A DNA stretch of 8,076 nt from JBBSGD01 sp038254435 (GCA_038254435.1 JBBSGD010000075.1:1-8076), one strand, 5' to 3'; numbered from the stretch's first letter, positions 1 through 7,373 are shown. The notes: generated from the sequence alone by a model not told the origin. Program-made: numbers and translations.

Positions 1-2
1 CC

Positions 3-1334
3 GCGCACATGGTGGCCAGCTCCAACGACTACGGTTCCTGCTGCGACCAGTTCTACACAACCTTCAACGCCGGCAAGACGTGGGTCACCGGCAACATGTC
101 CAAAGAAGGCCCCCGCCGTACCGGGAGCGACCCCGTGTCCACCTTCGATGCGCGCACCGGCAACGTCCTCCACGCGTCCCTGAACTACATCATCACCAAC
201 AACCACGGGGCGTGCGACGGGGATCTCGTCGTGTCGATCTCGCACGATGGTGGACGCACGTGGGCGACTCCGGTAATAGTCGCCGGAGGCAGGGGTTGTG
301 ACGACAGCGCCTACCAGTTGTTCAGCGACAAGGAGTTCATGGTCACCGACAACAACCCGGCGTCGCCGCACTACGGTCGCACGTACCTCACGTGGAGCGG
401 ATTCGTTTCCCGTAACGGCCAATACCAGTCGAGCGCAATCTATGCAGCCCACAGCGACAACGGGGGCAGGACGTGGTCGAGTCCACGCGTCATTTCCGGC
501 AGAAGCTCCCGGCTGTGCACGTACCAGACGAGCGGACGCCCGGGCGTCTGTGACGAAAACCAGTTCTCGGTCCCCACCGTGGGACCCAAAGGCAATGTGT
601 ACGTCGCCTTCGAGAACTCGCAAAACAAGTCCCTTTATGAGTCTCCGGCCGAGTTCGACGACCAGTACCTCGTCGTCAAGTCGACCGACGGCGGCACCAC
701 GTGGTCGGCGCCGCACTTCGCGGTGGGACTCGAGGACGGCACCAACGACTACCCGGCGAACGTCGACGGTCGTCAGACGCTGACCGGTTATCAGGTACGG
801 GTCAACTCGGCAGGCAACATCGTTGCCGGACCGGGTGGAAAGCTCTACCTGTCCTTCTCCGACAACCGGTCGGGACGGCACGACGTCGCCAACCCGGCCA
901 CCAACGCCAACGTCTACGTCGTCACGTCTAAGGGCGGGACGAGATGGAGCAGAGCGCGCGCGGTCGGCGGAGGCAGATCCGACCAGTGGTTCCCCTGGGT
1001 CGACGTCAATCCCGTAACCCATCACATCGGCGTGCTGTACAACAGCCGCTACCGCGAGCGGCGCTTCTACGACGCGACGCTGGCGACCGGAGTGCCGGGA
1101 TCGTTCACTCGTCGATTCGTGTCGACCGAGCCGTCACATCCCCGCAATTCGGTGTTCTTCCAGGCGGGGGTGAAGGGCTGCTACAGGTGCGCCACGTTCC
1201 ACGGCGACTACATCGGCCTGAGCTATGGCTCCGACGGCAAGGCGAACATGGTGTGGACCGACATGCGCGACTACTACACGAAGAGCGAAGGCGGTCCGGG
1301 CTACGCGCAATTCATCTACTTCGCGCGCCGTTAG
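3..1334 (+). CDS. Asp-box (BNR) beta-propeller, sialidase-like secreted protein, 5' partial
   Basis: The reading frame is open to the left edge, so the N-terminus, including any signal peptide, lies outside; the ATG at 9 reads like mid-protein sequence rather than a start. Counting from that ATG (441 residues), Asp-box motifs of the S-x-D-x-G-x-T-W type occur at 78-85 (SHDGGRTW), 149-156 (SDNGGRTW) and 225-232 (STDGGTTW), with degenerate copies near 20-25 and 307-313. These mark turns between blades of a six- or seven-bladed propeller. Two other stretches are typical of bacterial proteins annotated as sialidase family or exo-alpha-sialidase: DKEFMVTDNNPASPHYG (108-123) and HGDYIGLSYGSDGKANMVW (398-416). 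Several Cys residues (11, 12, 69, 97, 170, 181, 391, 394) suit an exported, disulfide-bonded protein. No arginine triad or FRIP motif can be assigned, so sialidase activity is not shown; it may be a non-catalytic propeller or another glycan-binding enzyme. A strong hairpin follows the stop. Confidence 0.82.
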   Translation, partial: AHMVASSNDYGSCCDQFYTTFNAGKTWVTGNMSKEGPRRTGSDPVSTFDARTGNVLHASLNYIITNNHGACDGDLVVSISHDGGRTWATPVIVAGGRGCDDSAYQLFSDKEFMVTDNNPASPHYGRTYLTWSGFVSRNGQYQSSAIYAAHSDNGGRTWSSPRVISGRSSRLCTYQTSGRPGVCDENQFSVPTVGPKGNVYVAFENSQNKSLYESPAEFDDQYLVVKSTDGGTTWSAPHFAVGLEDGTNDYPANVDGRQTLTGYQVRVNSAGNIVAGPGGKLYLSFSDNRSGRHDVANPATNANVYVVTSKGGTRWSRARAVGGGRSDQWFPWVDVNPVTHHIGVLYNSRYRERRFYDATLATGVPGSFTRRFVSTEPSHPRNSVFFQAGVKGCYRCATFHGDYIGLSYGSDGKANMVWTDMRDYYTKSEGGPGYAQFIYFARR

Positions 1335-1363
1335 CGACCGAGCAGTCAGCAGCCACTAGGAAA

Positions 1364-1398
1364 CGAGGGCCGCTTCCCTTCGAGTGAAGCGGCCCTCG
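1364..1398 (+). terminator. Strong GC-rich hairpin after the propeller gene
   Basis: A perfect 12-bp inverted repeat (cgagggccgctt at 1364-1375, aagcggccctcg at 1387-1398) can be extended by one C-G pair to a 13-bp stem with a 9-nt loop. It begins 29 nt after the stop of the upstream gene. There is no T-run on the + side; the minus side reads tttcct. It is therefore probably an actinobacterial hairpin terminator without a U-tract, or a transcript-stabilising stem. Its position between two codirectional genes argues that they are separate transcription units. Confidence 0.7.
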
Positions 1399-1455
1399 CC
1401 GCGTCTCATCGACGCTGTTCCGCTCGGGGTGGCAGACTGTAGGCCTCTGCGACCG

Positions 1456-1492
1456 ACCGAGAACGAAAGCCCGCTACCGAGAATGCAAGCCC
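1456..1492 (+). repeat. Imperfect 17-bp direct repeat upstream of the oxygenase gene
   Basis: The units accgagaacgaaagccc (1456-1472) and accgagaatgcaagccc (1476-1492) match at 15 of 17 positions and are offset by 20 bp, about two helical turns. The pair is flanked by two copies of ctgcgacc (1447-1454 and 1492-1499). The array lies 30-66 bp before the chosen start of the Rieske oxygenase gene. A regulator binding site is a reasonable inference; chance similarity in GC-rich DNA or a small duplication is also possible. I saw no convincing -35/-10 pair near it. Confidence 0.4.
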
Positions 1493-1503
1493 TGCGACCC
1501 GAC

Positions 1504-1510
1504 AGGAGGG
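1504..1510 (+). promoter_or_regulatory. Shine-Dalgarno site deciding the oxygenase start
   Basis: The sequence aggaggg lies 11 nt before the ATG at 1522. The in-frame ATG at 1384 lies inside the terminator hairpin, and the in-frame ATG at 1483 lies inside the direct repeat; neither has a ribosome site. The 1522 start is therefore preferred. Confidence 0.7.
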
Positions 1511-1521
1511 CAGCACCCAGC

Positions 1522-2742
1522 ATGACGGCGCCTCTCGACCCGAACCTGCTCCGCCCCTGCCTCGACGGCTTTCCAAACGACGCCCGCACGCTTCCCGCCG
1601 AGGCCTACACGTCGAGTGAGGTCTTCGACTGGGAACAAAAGCACTTCCTCGAAGGATCGTGGTTTTGCGCCGGGAGGTCCTCGATGGTGGCCGAGCCCGG
1701 CGAACAAGTGGCACTGAAAGTGGGATGGGAGAGCGTGCTGCTGACGAGGAGCATGGGCGGCGAGCTTCACGCGTTCTCGAACGTCTGCAGGCATCGCGGG
1801 CACGAGCTCCTCGAGTGTCCCGGCTCGTCGCGCGCAAAGACGATCCGCTGCCCCTACCACCGGTGGACCTACGACCTCGACGGCACCTTCAAGGGAGGGC
1901 CGGGCGTCGCGTCGCAGCAAGGCTTCGACAAGAGGGATCCGGGGCATTCGCTTCTGTCGCTCCGCGTGAGGGAGTGGGCCGGATGGATCTTTCTGAACGT
2001 GGCCGGCGACGCCCCGTCGCTCGAATCGCATGTGGGCTCGCTCACCTCACTGATCTTGGGCTATGAACCGGACCGACTATTCGTCGCCGCGTCCCATTCT
2101 TACGACATCGCGGCGAACTGGAAGATCATCGCCGAGAACTACCACGAGTGCTACCACTGCAGCGAGATCCACCCGGAGCTGTGCCGCGTCACCACTCCGG
2201 GAAGCGGCCTCGACTACGAGCCGTCCGGTTTGGTCATCGGAGGGTCGATGGATCTCCTTCCCCATGCTGCCACCATGTCGCTCGACGGGAGCAGCCTGGG
2301 AGTGCCATTCCGTCGGCTCCCGGCCGAGTCGTTGCGCGACGTCTACTACCTACAGGTCTTCCCCAACCTGCTCCTCAGCCTCCACCCCGATTACGTGATG
2401 ACCCATGTGATCGAACCCTTGGCGCCGGGGCTCTCGCGCATCGAGTGCTCGTGGCTATTCCCTTTCGAGGCCAAGGAGCATGCGGGGTTCGACCCTTCCT
2501 ACGCGGTCGAGTTCTGGGACATCACCAATCGCGAAGACTGGGCCGCCTGCGAAGCAGTGCAGCGCGGAGCCGGACGGCGCGGCTATCGCCAGTCCCCTTT
2601 CTCGAACCAGGAATTGATCGTCCATCAAGAGATGGCGCTCGTAGCGCGCGCCTATCTTGAGGGAAGGGCACCGCAGCCGGCAGCAGCCGAGCACGACCTG
2701 TCTGGTCCGGCGTGGCGCCACCACGTCGCAACGGAAGCCTAG
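1522..2742 (+). CDS. Rieske non-heme iron oxygenase, alpha subunit (GbcA/CntA/Stc2-like)
   Basis: This 406-residue protein has the normal length for the family. An N-terminal Rieske domain carries the [2Fe-2S] ligands C89-x-H91 (CRHRGHELL) and C110-x2-H113 (CPYHRWTYDLDG). The catalytic domain has NWKIIAENYHECYHCSEIHPEL (199-220), in which H212 and H217, with probably D333 of FWDITNREDW, would bind the mononuclear iron. The residue that normally relays electrons between subunits is Glu (E209) rather than the commoner Asp, as described for carnitine monooxygenase CntA. The C-terminal stretch EDWAACEAVQRGAGRRGY also resembles glycine betaine, choline and stachydrine oxygenases. The likely reaction is O2-dependent N-demethylation or cleavage of a quaternary ammonium compound in the cytoplasm, using electrons from a ferredoxin/flavin reductase. 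No reductase gene is adjacent, so the partner must lie elsewhere. The substrate is inferred and not proven. The gene ends 25 bp from the convergent cyclase gene. Confidence 0.88.
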   Translation: MTAPLDPNLLRPCLDGFPNDARTLPAEAYTSSEVFDWEQKHFLEGSWFCAGRSSMVAEPGEQVALKVGWESVLLTRSMGGELHAFSNVCRHRGHELLECPGSSRAKTIRCPYHRWTYDLDGTFKGGPGVASQQGFDKRDPGHSLLSLRVREWAGWIFLNVAGDAPSLESHVGSLTSLILGYEPDRLFVAASHSYDIAANWKIIAENYHECYHCSEIHPELCRVTTPGSGLDYEPSGLVIGGSMDLLPHAATMSLDGSSLGVPFRRLPAESLRDVYYLQVFPNLLLSLHPDYVMTHVIEPLAPGLSRIECSWLFPFEAKEHAGFDPSYAVEFWDITNREDWAACEAVQRGAGRRGYRQSPFSNQELIVHQEMALVARAYLEGRAPQPAAAEHDLSGPAWRHHVATEA

Positions 2743-2767
2743 GACCTATCGCCTCCCGGGTGAGATC

Positions 2768-5700
2768 CTACATGCGCTCGATCTCTTGGACCGTGGGGAA
2801 TGCCTTTAGCTCTTGAAAGATCGCCCGTGCCGACGCCAGCTCTGGCTTGGCTGCTTGCGGAGCATCCATGTGCAGGAGGCAGCGGCCTCGGCCGAGCAGG
2901 GCATGGGCCTCTTCGACGAGGACGCCAAAGCTCCGCCACTCAATTGCCGCTCGCTCGTAGAGACTCGCTGCGGATTCGAGAGCGCCGTTAGCTTCTGCGA
3001 GGATCGCTCGCGCTGCCTCTACGCCGAGCTGCGAGCGCGGCGTTGTGGCGGTAGCGGCGCTCGATAGCAGCTCACCCGCAAGGTCGAGCTCCCCAATGGA
3101 GCCGCAGGCACGCACCAGATCGGGCAGATAACGGGCCACGTACCAACCCGGACCCTCCGCAGCCGCGGCAGCGAACTCCTTCATGTTGGCAACCGCGTGC
3201 GCGTCCCTGCCCGATGCAAGGTCGACGAGCACCGCAGCTGGAACGGCGAGGGTCAGCGATTGCAGATCACCGACCGTGTGGGCCTGCGGCATCAAGCGCG
3301 GGCTGATGCCGACCGCGGCCTCGATCTCTCCCCGGCGCACCAGCACGTTCACTGCGTACGCGTCGACCGAGAGCTTCGTCCTGTGTGCACCGCTCAGATG
3401 ACTGGACGCCTCGAGATCAGCCGCCATACCGAGAACCTCATCCCAACGTCCGACCCCGAAGAGCGCGCTCATCATCGTCGTCTTGACATGCACCTCGCCC
3501 TCGACGAGCCCCCGGCTCCGTGCAACCTCCACTCCTTGCTCACACGCCGCCAGCGACGCGCTCGGCCCCTCGACCTCCAAGAGCGCGTCGCCCAGGTTGT
3601 TGTAGGTGGTAACGAGTTGCTGGCTCGAGCCTTCCGCCGTCAGCCGATCAAGCGATGCCCTGAGGTCGGCGATCCCGGCCACGTCACCGAGGTCGAGGCG
3701 AGCGAAGCCCCGGTTCTCCAAGGCGCGTGGATTTCCCGGATCGGCCTCGAGCGCCTGCTCACATAGCGCTACTGCTTCTCTCAAATGTCCGTGCAAGGTC
3801 TTTAGGTAGGCGATCTGCCCGAGTGCCTCGGCCAGCTCGTGGCTGGGCGCAACGCCGCGCGTCATTGCGGCAGCCTCGTCGGCCAGCTCCTCTACCCGGT
3901 GAGGCTCTAGATAGTGAGCGAGGATGGCCCGCCCGGCCATGGCTTCCGCTGCGGCGGCCAACTCGTTTGCCTTAACGAGCTCCGTGACCGCCTCCTCCAG
4001 CAGCTCCGCAGCGGCGTCGTACCGATTGATTGCTCTCGAGGCGCGAGCCGTGGCGCGCAGAAGTCTGCCCCTTTCCCCGCTGCTCTGGGGGCTCAGCTCG
4101 AGAGCGTGCTCGTAGTACGTGAAGGAGCTCCCGGGGTCGAGTTTGAAGGCTCGATCGCCGGCCAGCTTGAGGAAGCGAGCCGCATCCGATACGAATCCCG
4201 GTTCACCCTTCTCGCCCAGCAGCTCACCGAGCTTGAGGGCTTCCAGGCAGTGGTGTGCGATGAGCTCTGCGTGATCGGTGACGCGCTCGCCGGCCACCCC
4301 TTCGATCCAGCGCGCCGCGGCGCGATGGCGCGCCGCTCTCTCCCGCCGAGGTATCTGCGAGTAGGCGACGTCCCGCACCAGTGCATGAGAGAAGGAGTAC
4401 TCCGCCTCGTGCCCCACCGAGGAACTGCGCGCCGAGCGAACGAACTCCCTACGCGCAAGCCGCCGCAGGCGCGTCGCCACAGTCGCCTCGTCGATGCCTC
4501 CAATCTGCGCCAGCGCCCCGGGCCAGAACACCTTACCTACCACTGCGGCGTCGTGAAGGAGAGACTTCTCTTCGGCAGGCAAGTAATCGAGGCGCGCAGC
4601 GATGAGGGCCTTCAGGTTGCGCGGCACTTCGATCCCGGTATTGCCCATGCTGTCTCTCAACATTCCGACGAGCTGCTCGGCATAAAGCGGGTTCCCGGCC
4701 GCAAGCTCGCGCACGCTCTCGCGCCTTGTTGAATCGAGCGTGATTCTCTTGCCGAGATCTACGAGCAGCTCATCGCTGTCCTCGTCACTCAGCGGTGACA
4801 GCGACAAAGCCGTGAAGTTGCGTGTGGCGGCGCCCCAAGTCGGCCAGCGCTCGTAAAGCTCCGGCCGGGCCGCGCACACGATGAGGATTCGAGCTCCGAC
4901 CGACCAGTCGACGAAAAACTCGAGGAACGAACAGAGCGCGTCGTCGGCCCAGTGCAGGTCGTCGATCACCAACACGAGCGGGGTACGCTCGGCCACCGCC
5001 TCGAGGAAACGGCACCACGCAGTGAACGTCTCTTCCGCGCCGGCTACCTCGTCGGTCTTTCCGGCCATACCGACGAGAGGAGAGAGTCTGGAAGTGATCC
5101 ACGTGACGTCGGGAGCCGCAAGATCGAGCCCGTCGAGCGACTCTGTGATCTTGGCCATGACCTCGGCCGACTGATCCGATTCCAAGATCCCGCATTGAGC
5201 TTTGACGATCTCGCTCAGAGCCCAGAACGTGATCCCCTCACCGTAGGGCAGGCAGCGTCCTTCACGCCACGCGACGAGCTCCTCGCGTCCGTCCACGTAT
5301 TGCGCGAGCTCGTGAACGAGGCGGGTCTTTCCAATCCCCGGCTCCCCGAGGAGCGTCACCAGCTGAAGGGAACGCTCGCGCAGCACCCGCTCGAACGTTC
5401 CCCGAAGGATCTCCATCTCGCCCACGCGTCCCACAAACGGGGTGGTCGGCCCGTCGAACGCAGACGCCCCCACACGGCTCTTTGCCCCCAGCACCCGGTA
5501 GACCGCAACAGGCGCGGCCTTGCCCTTGACACCTACTCGCTCCAAGCTCTCGTAATCGAACAGTGATTCGGTGGCGACGTAGGTGGCCTCTCCGACCACT
5601 ACGGTTTGTGGAGCGGCGGCCGTCTCGAGGCGGGCAGCAGTGTTTACCACGTCTCCCGCGACCATGCCCTCTCCTTCTTCCGGGCGGCTCCCAACGCTCA

Positions 5701-6127
5701 CAACCGCTTCGCCGGTATTGATTCCGATGCGCACCTGGAGCGCGGGGCCAGACGTCTCGAGGTTCAGTTGCTCGATGATCTCGAGGATGCGCAGCGCCGC
5801 GCGCACTGCTCTTTCCGGATCGTCCTCATGTGACCTCGGAGCTCCGAAGCTCGCCATGACGGCGTCGCCGATAAACTTTTCCACCACGCCTCCGAACCGG
5901 TCGATCACGGTGCGGCTGCGGGAGTGGTAAGGACGCAGCACGGCGCGAACATCCTCGGGATCCATCGACTCCGAGCGAGCAGTAAACCCGACGAGGTCGC
6001 AGAAGAGGATCGTGACCACCTTGCGCTCGTCGGAGATCGTGTTACGTGTTTCGAGGGCAGCGCCGCAGGCGCCGCAGTACCCAAACCCCGAGGGATTGTC
6101 GAAATCGCAGTTTGCGCAGCGAGCCAT
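2768..6127 (-). CDS. Zinc ribbon - class III adenylate/guanylate cyclase - AAA/STAND ATPase - TPR protein
   Basis: This is a 1119-residue multidomain signalling protein. A zinc ribbon at 4-21 has CxxC...CxxC (C4, C7, C18, C21). The class III cyclase domain (about 35-215) has metal-binding D44 (FCDLVGFT) and D88 (KFIGDAVMASFG), base-contacting K84, and transition-state N162 and R166 (VNTAARLE). The second base-selecting position appears to be Met155 rather than Asp or Thr, so ATP or GTP preference cannot be read off. The ATPase (about 228-600) has Walker A GEPGIGKT (261-268), Walker B LVLVIDDLHW (384-393), a GNPLYAEQL motif (478-486) and FSHALVRDVAYSQ (579-591), as in MalT-like STAND regulators. 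From about 640 to the end the protein is helical and TPR-like. There is no C-terminal LuxR helix-turn-helix and no membrane segment. Output is probably cAMP or a related nucleotide, gated by the ATPase/TPR module. The gene is single, divergent from the YdeI-like gene, and has no Shine-Dalgarno site. Confidence 0.93.
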   Translation of the reverse strand: MARCANCDFDNPSGFGYCGACGAALETRNTISDERKVVTILFCDLVGFTARSESMDPEDVRAVLRPYHSRSRTVIDRFGGVVEKFIGDAVMASFGAPRSHEDDPERAVRAALRILEIIEQLNLETSGPALQVRIGINTGEAVVSVGSRPEEGEGMVAGDVVNTAARLETAAAPQTVVVGEATYVATESLFDYESLERVGVKGKAAPVAVYRVLGAKSRVGASAFDGPTTPFVGRVGEMEILRGTFERVLRERSLQLVTLLGEPGIGKTRLVHELAQYVDGREELVAWREGRCLPYGEGITFWALSEIVKAQCGILESDQSAEVMAKITESLDGLDLAAPDVTWITSRLSPLVGMAGKTDEVAGAEETFTAWCRFLEAVAERTPLVLVIDDLHWADDALCSFLEFFVDWSVGARILIVCAARPELYERWPTWGAATRNFTALSLSPLSDEDSDELLVDLGKRITLDSTRRESVRELAAGNPLYAEQLVGMLRDSMGNTGIEVPRNLKALIAARLDYLPAEEKSLLHDAAVVGKVFWPGALAQIGGIDEATVATRLRRLARREFVRSARSSSVGHEAEYSFSHALVRDVAYSQIPRRERAARHRAAARWIEGVAGERVTDHAELIAHHCLEALKLGELLGEKGEPGFVSDAARFLKLAGDRAFKLDPGSSFTYYEHALELSPQSSGERGRLLRATARASRAINRYDAAAELLEEAVTELVKANELAAAAEAMAGRAILAHYLEPHRVEELADEAAAMTRGVAPSHELAEALGQIAYLKTLHGHLREAVALCEQALEADPGNPRALENRGFARLDLGDVAGIADLRASLDRLTAEGSSQQLVTTYNNLGDALLEVEGPSASLAACEQGVEVARSRGLVEGEVHVKTTMMSALFGVGRWDEVLGMAADLEASSHLSGAHRTKLSVDAYAVNVLVRRGEIEAAVGISPRLMPQAHTVGDLQSLTLAVPAAVLVDLASGRDAHAVANMKEFAAAAAEGPGWYVARYLPDLVRACGSIGELDLAGELLSSAATATTPRSQLGVEAARAILAEANGALESAASLYERAAIEWRSFGVLVEEAHALLGRGRCLLHMDAPQAAKPELASARAIFQELKAFPTVQEIERM

Positions 6128-6134
6128 TGACCTG

Positions 6135-6140
6135 ATTCTA
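6135..6140 (-). promoter_or_regulatory. Candidate -10 box for a leaderless cyclase transcript
   Basis: On the minus strand TAGAAT (fits TAnnnT) ends 7 nt before the A of the cyclase ATG. Transcription starting 7-8 nt downstream would begin at or next to the start codon. The only purine-rich element, aggt, is 3 nt from the ATG, too close to act as a ribosome site. No clear -35 box was seen. Confidence 0.5.
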
Positions 6141-6172
6141 GGGCCGCCTCGGCGAGGATCACGATGGCTGTC

Positions 6173-6178
6173 TAGACT
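6173..6178 (+). promoter_or_regulatory. Candidate -10 box for a leaderless YdeI-like transcript
   Basis: TAGACT (fits TAnnnT) is followed by 6 nt and then the ATG at 6185. No Shine-Dalgarno sequence lies upstream, so a leaderless mRNA is the simplest reading. No clear -35 box was seen. It lies 32 bp from the oppositely oriented -10 candidate of the cyclase gene. Confidence 0.5.
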
Positions 6179-6184
6179 TCGTTC

Positions 6185-6760
6185 ATGCCACAGGGCCTGC
6201 CAATCGTTTCGTTTGCGTCACGCCGGGAGTGGGCGGCGTGGCTCGGCAAGGAGCACGCAGCGTCGAGCGGGCTGTGGCTCAAGATCGCCAAGAAGGGTTC
6301 GGGCGTCGTCTCCGTCTCGTACGCAGATGCCCTCGAGGAAGCACTTTGCTACGGCTGGATCGACGGTCAGAAGGGCAAGTTAGACGACCTCTACTGGCTG
6401 CAGAGATTCACTCCGCGAAGACCTCGCAGCAAGTGGTCAAAGACGAACCGCACCAAGGCAACCGAGCTAGTCGAACGGGGCAAGATGAAGCCTGCGGGGT
6501 TGCGAGAGATCGAGCGGGCCAAGGCGGACGGGCGCTGGGACGCCGCCTACGACGCGCAGAGCACCGCAACCGTTCCCGGTGACCTGCACCGCGAGCTCGA
6601 AGCAAACCCGCGCGCCAAGGAGTTCTTCTCCACCCTCGACAGCATCAACCGCTACGCCATCCTCTACAGGATTAAGGATGCGAAGAGACCCGAGACGCGG
6701 GCGCGGCGCATCGCGAAGTTCGTGGCAATGCTGAACGAGCACGAGAAGATCCACCCGTAG
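6185..6760 (+). CDS. YdeI/OmpD-associated family protein
   Basis: This soluble protein of 191 residues has the usual length for the family. Hallmarks are the N-terminal SREEW-like stretch (ASRREWAAWL, 11-20), SYADALEEALCYGWIDGQ (45-62) and RFTPRRPRSKWSKTNRTKA (74-92), followed by the C-terminal OmdA-like region with FFSTLDSINRYAILYRIKDA (147-166) and a basic tail. The family is widespread in bacteria and has been linked by name to OmpD and bacteriocin protection, but its biochemical role is unclear; no catalytic residues are agreed. There is no signal peptide or membrane segment. The gene stands alone, divergent from the cyclase gene and convergent with the next minus-strand gene. The start is fixed by a -10-like box 6 nt upstream and the lack of any other start with a ribosome site. 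Confidence 0.88.
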   Translation: MPQGLPIVSFASRREWAAWLGKEHAASSGLWLKIAKKGSGVVSVSYADALEEALCYGWIDGQKGKLDDLYWLQRFTPRRPRSKWSKTNRTKATELVERGKMKPAGLREIERAKADGRWDAAYDAQSTATVPGDLHRELEANPRAKEFFSTLDSINRYAILYRIKDAKRPETRARRIAKFVAMLNEHEKIHP

Positions 6761-6766
6761 GCCCCG

Positions 6767-6786
6767 CCACCGTCGGCCACCGTCGG
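6767..6786 (+). repeat. Perfect tandem duplication of a 10-bp unit
   Basis: The unit ccaccgtcgg occurs twice back to back, starting 6 bp after the stop of the YdeI-like gene. It is probably a slippage product in a convergent intergenic space and no function is indicated. Confidence 0.6.
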
Positions 6787-6809
6787 GCAACCTCTACCAG
6801 TTGGTGGCC
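6775..6809. terminator. Weak candidate bidirectional terminator hairpin
   Basis: The arms ggccacc (6775-6781) and ggtggcc (6803-6809) pair perfectly, and aac (6789-6791) with gtt (6800-6802) can extend the stem across a 7-nt one-sided bulge. It lies in the 126-bp gap between convergent genes, where a terminator is expected. There is no T-run on either side, so the call is tentative. Confidence 0.3.
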
Positions 6810-6886
6810 ATGGGGGCGGGAGATAGTGCCTCATCACAAGCCGCCATTCCAAAACCCGCGGCACTTTCGAGAGGACGGCTCACGCA

Positions 6887-7369
6887 CTACGAGAGAGCGC
6901 GTGCAGCTGCAGCTACCCGGTGCCGCTCCAGGTCGCGACGCTGCGAGCTAGCTCGCTCAACGAGCCTGTCGAGATCCTCGTCCCCGACCTCGCGCCTTCC
7001 CAACGCCTTGATCAACGAGAGCCAGCCGCTGAGCTTGCCTTCCACGCCGAGGCACAGTCCTTCGAGCTCTACCAAGCGGCTCAGATCCGAGTATCCACGC
7101 ACGTTCCCATTCAGCTTCAGTCGCCCGATCTTCTCTCCCGTCCACGCGAGCATTACCTTGGGCTTGCTCTCGGGGACCCGCAGTGACCCCATGATCGAGC
7201 GCAAGGAGCTCCGATCCTGTTGAAGGTCGTCGAGGAAACTGCTCAAGAACGCGCCCAGGTCCGAGCCGCGGTTCGCTCTCAAGCATCGCTTGGCGAGCTC
7301 CTCTCCGAGGGTCGATCCGGCCAGATGGTCGTTCAGATAGATGCGCAAGTACAGATCCTTGCTGCCCAT
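6887..7369 (-). CDS. Conserved hypothetical protein, 160 residues, mostly helical
   Basis: The product is not recognised by function. It is a soluble, probably all-helical protein with no signal peptide or membrane segment. The N-terminal YLRIYLNDHLAGSTLGEELAKR (7-28) looks like one long amphipathic helix, then FLSSFLDDLQQDRSSLRSIM (41-60), a basic GEKIGRLKLNG (78-88) with YSDLSRLVELEGLCLGVEGK (93-112), and a C-terminal charged helix (131-156). The pattern resembles small uncharacterised actinobacterial proteins I recall only as hypothetical; a four-helix or ferritin-like fold is a guess. No metal-ligand pattern such as ExxH is evident. The ATG has two gggagg ribosome sites upstream, so the gene is well supported. 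It lies downstream of and codirectional with the PPOX gene, separated by about 147 bp. Confidence 0.75.
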   Translation of the reverse strand: MGSKDLYLRIYLNDHLAGSTLGEELAKRCLRANRGSDLGAFLSSFLDDLQQDRSSLRSIMGSLRVPESKPKVMLAWTGEKIGRLKLNGNVRGYSDLSRLVELEGLCLGVEGKLSGWLSLIKALGRREVGDEDLDRLVERASSQRRDLERHRVAAAARALS

Positions 7370-7373
7370 ATCG

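Noticed and set aside
1384..1521. N-terminal extension of the oxygenase from the ATG at 1384 or 1483
   Set aside because: The first start is inside a terminator hairpin and the second inside a repeat, and neither has a ribosome site; the extra peptide is unlike the family N-terminus.
1474..2031. 185-codon open frame on the - strand
   Set aside because: It is antisense to the Rieske domain, whose iron-sulfur ligands establish the + frame as the real one.
2743..2767. Search for a terminator between the convergent oxygenase and cyclase genes
   Set aside because: Only 25 bp are available and no inverted repeat was found there, so any termination signals must lie within the opposing coding regions.
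3914..4732. 272-codon open frame on the + strand
   Set aside because: It lies wholly antisense to the ATPase/TPR part of the cyclase protein, has no ribosome site or recognisable motif, and such long shadows are expected in GC-rich DNA.
4952..5566. 204-codon open frame on the + strand
   Set aside because: It is antisense to the Walker A/B region of the cyclase protein; the peptide shows low-complexity, Arg/His/Pro-rich composition typical of a shadow frame.
6801..7223. 140-codon open frame on the + strand
   Set aside because: Mostly antisense to the 160-residue protein; the peptide is Ser/Arg/Pro-rich with no motif and no ribosome site.
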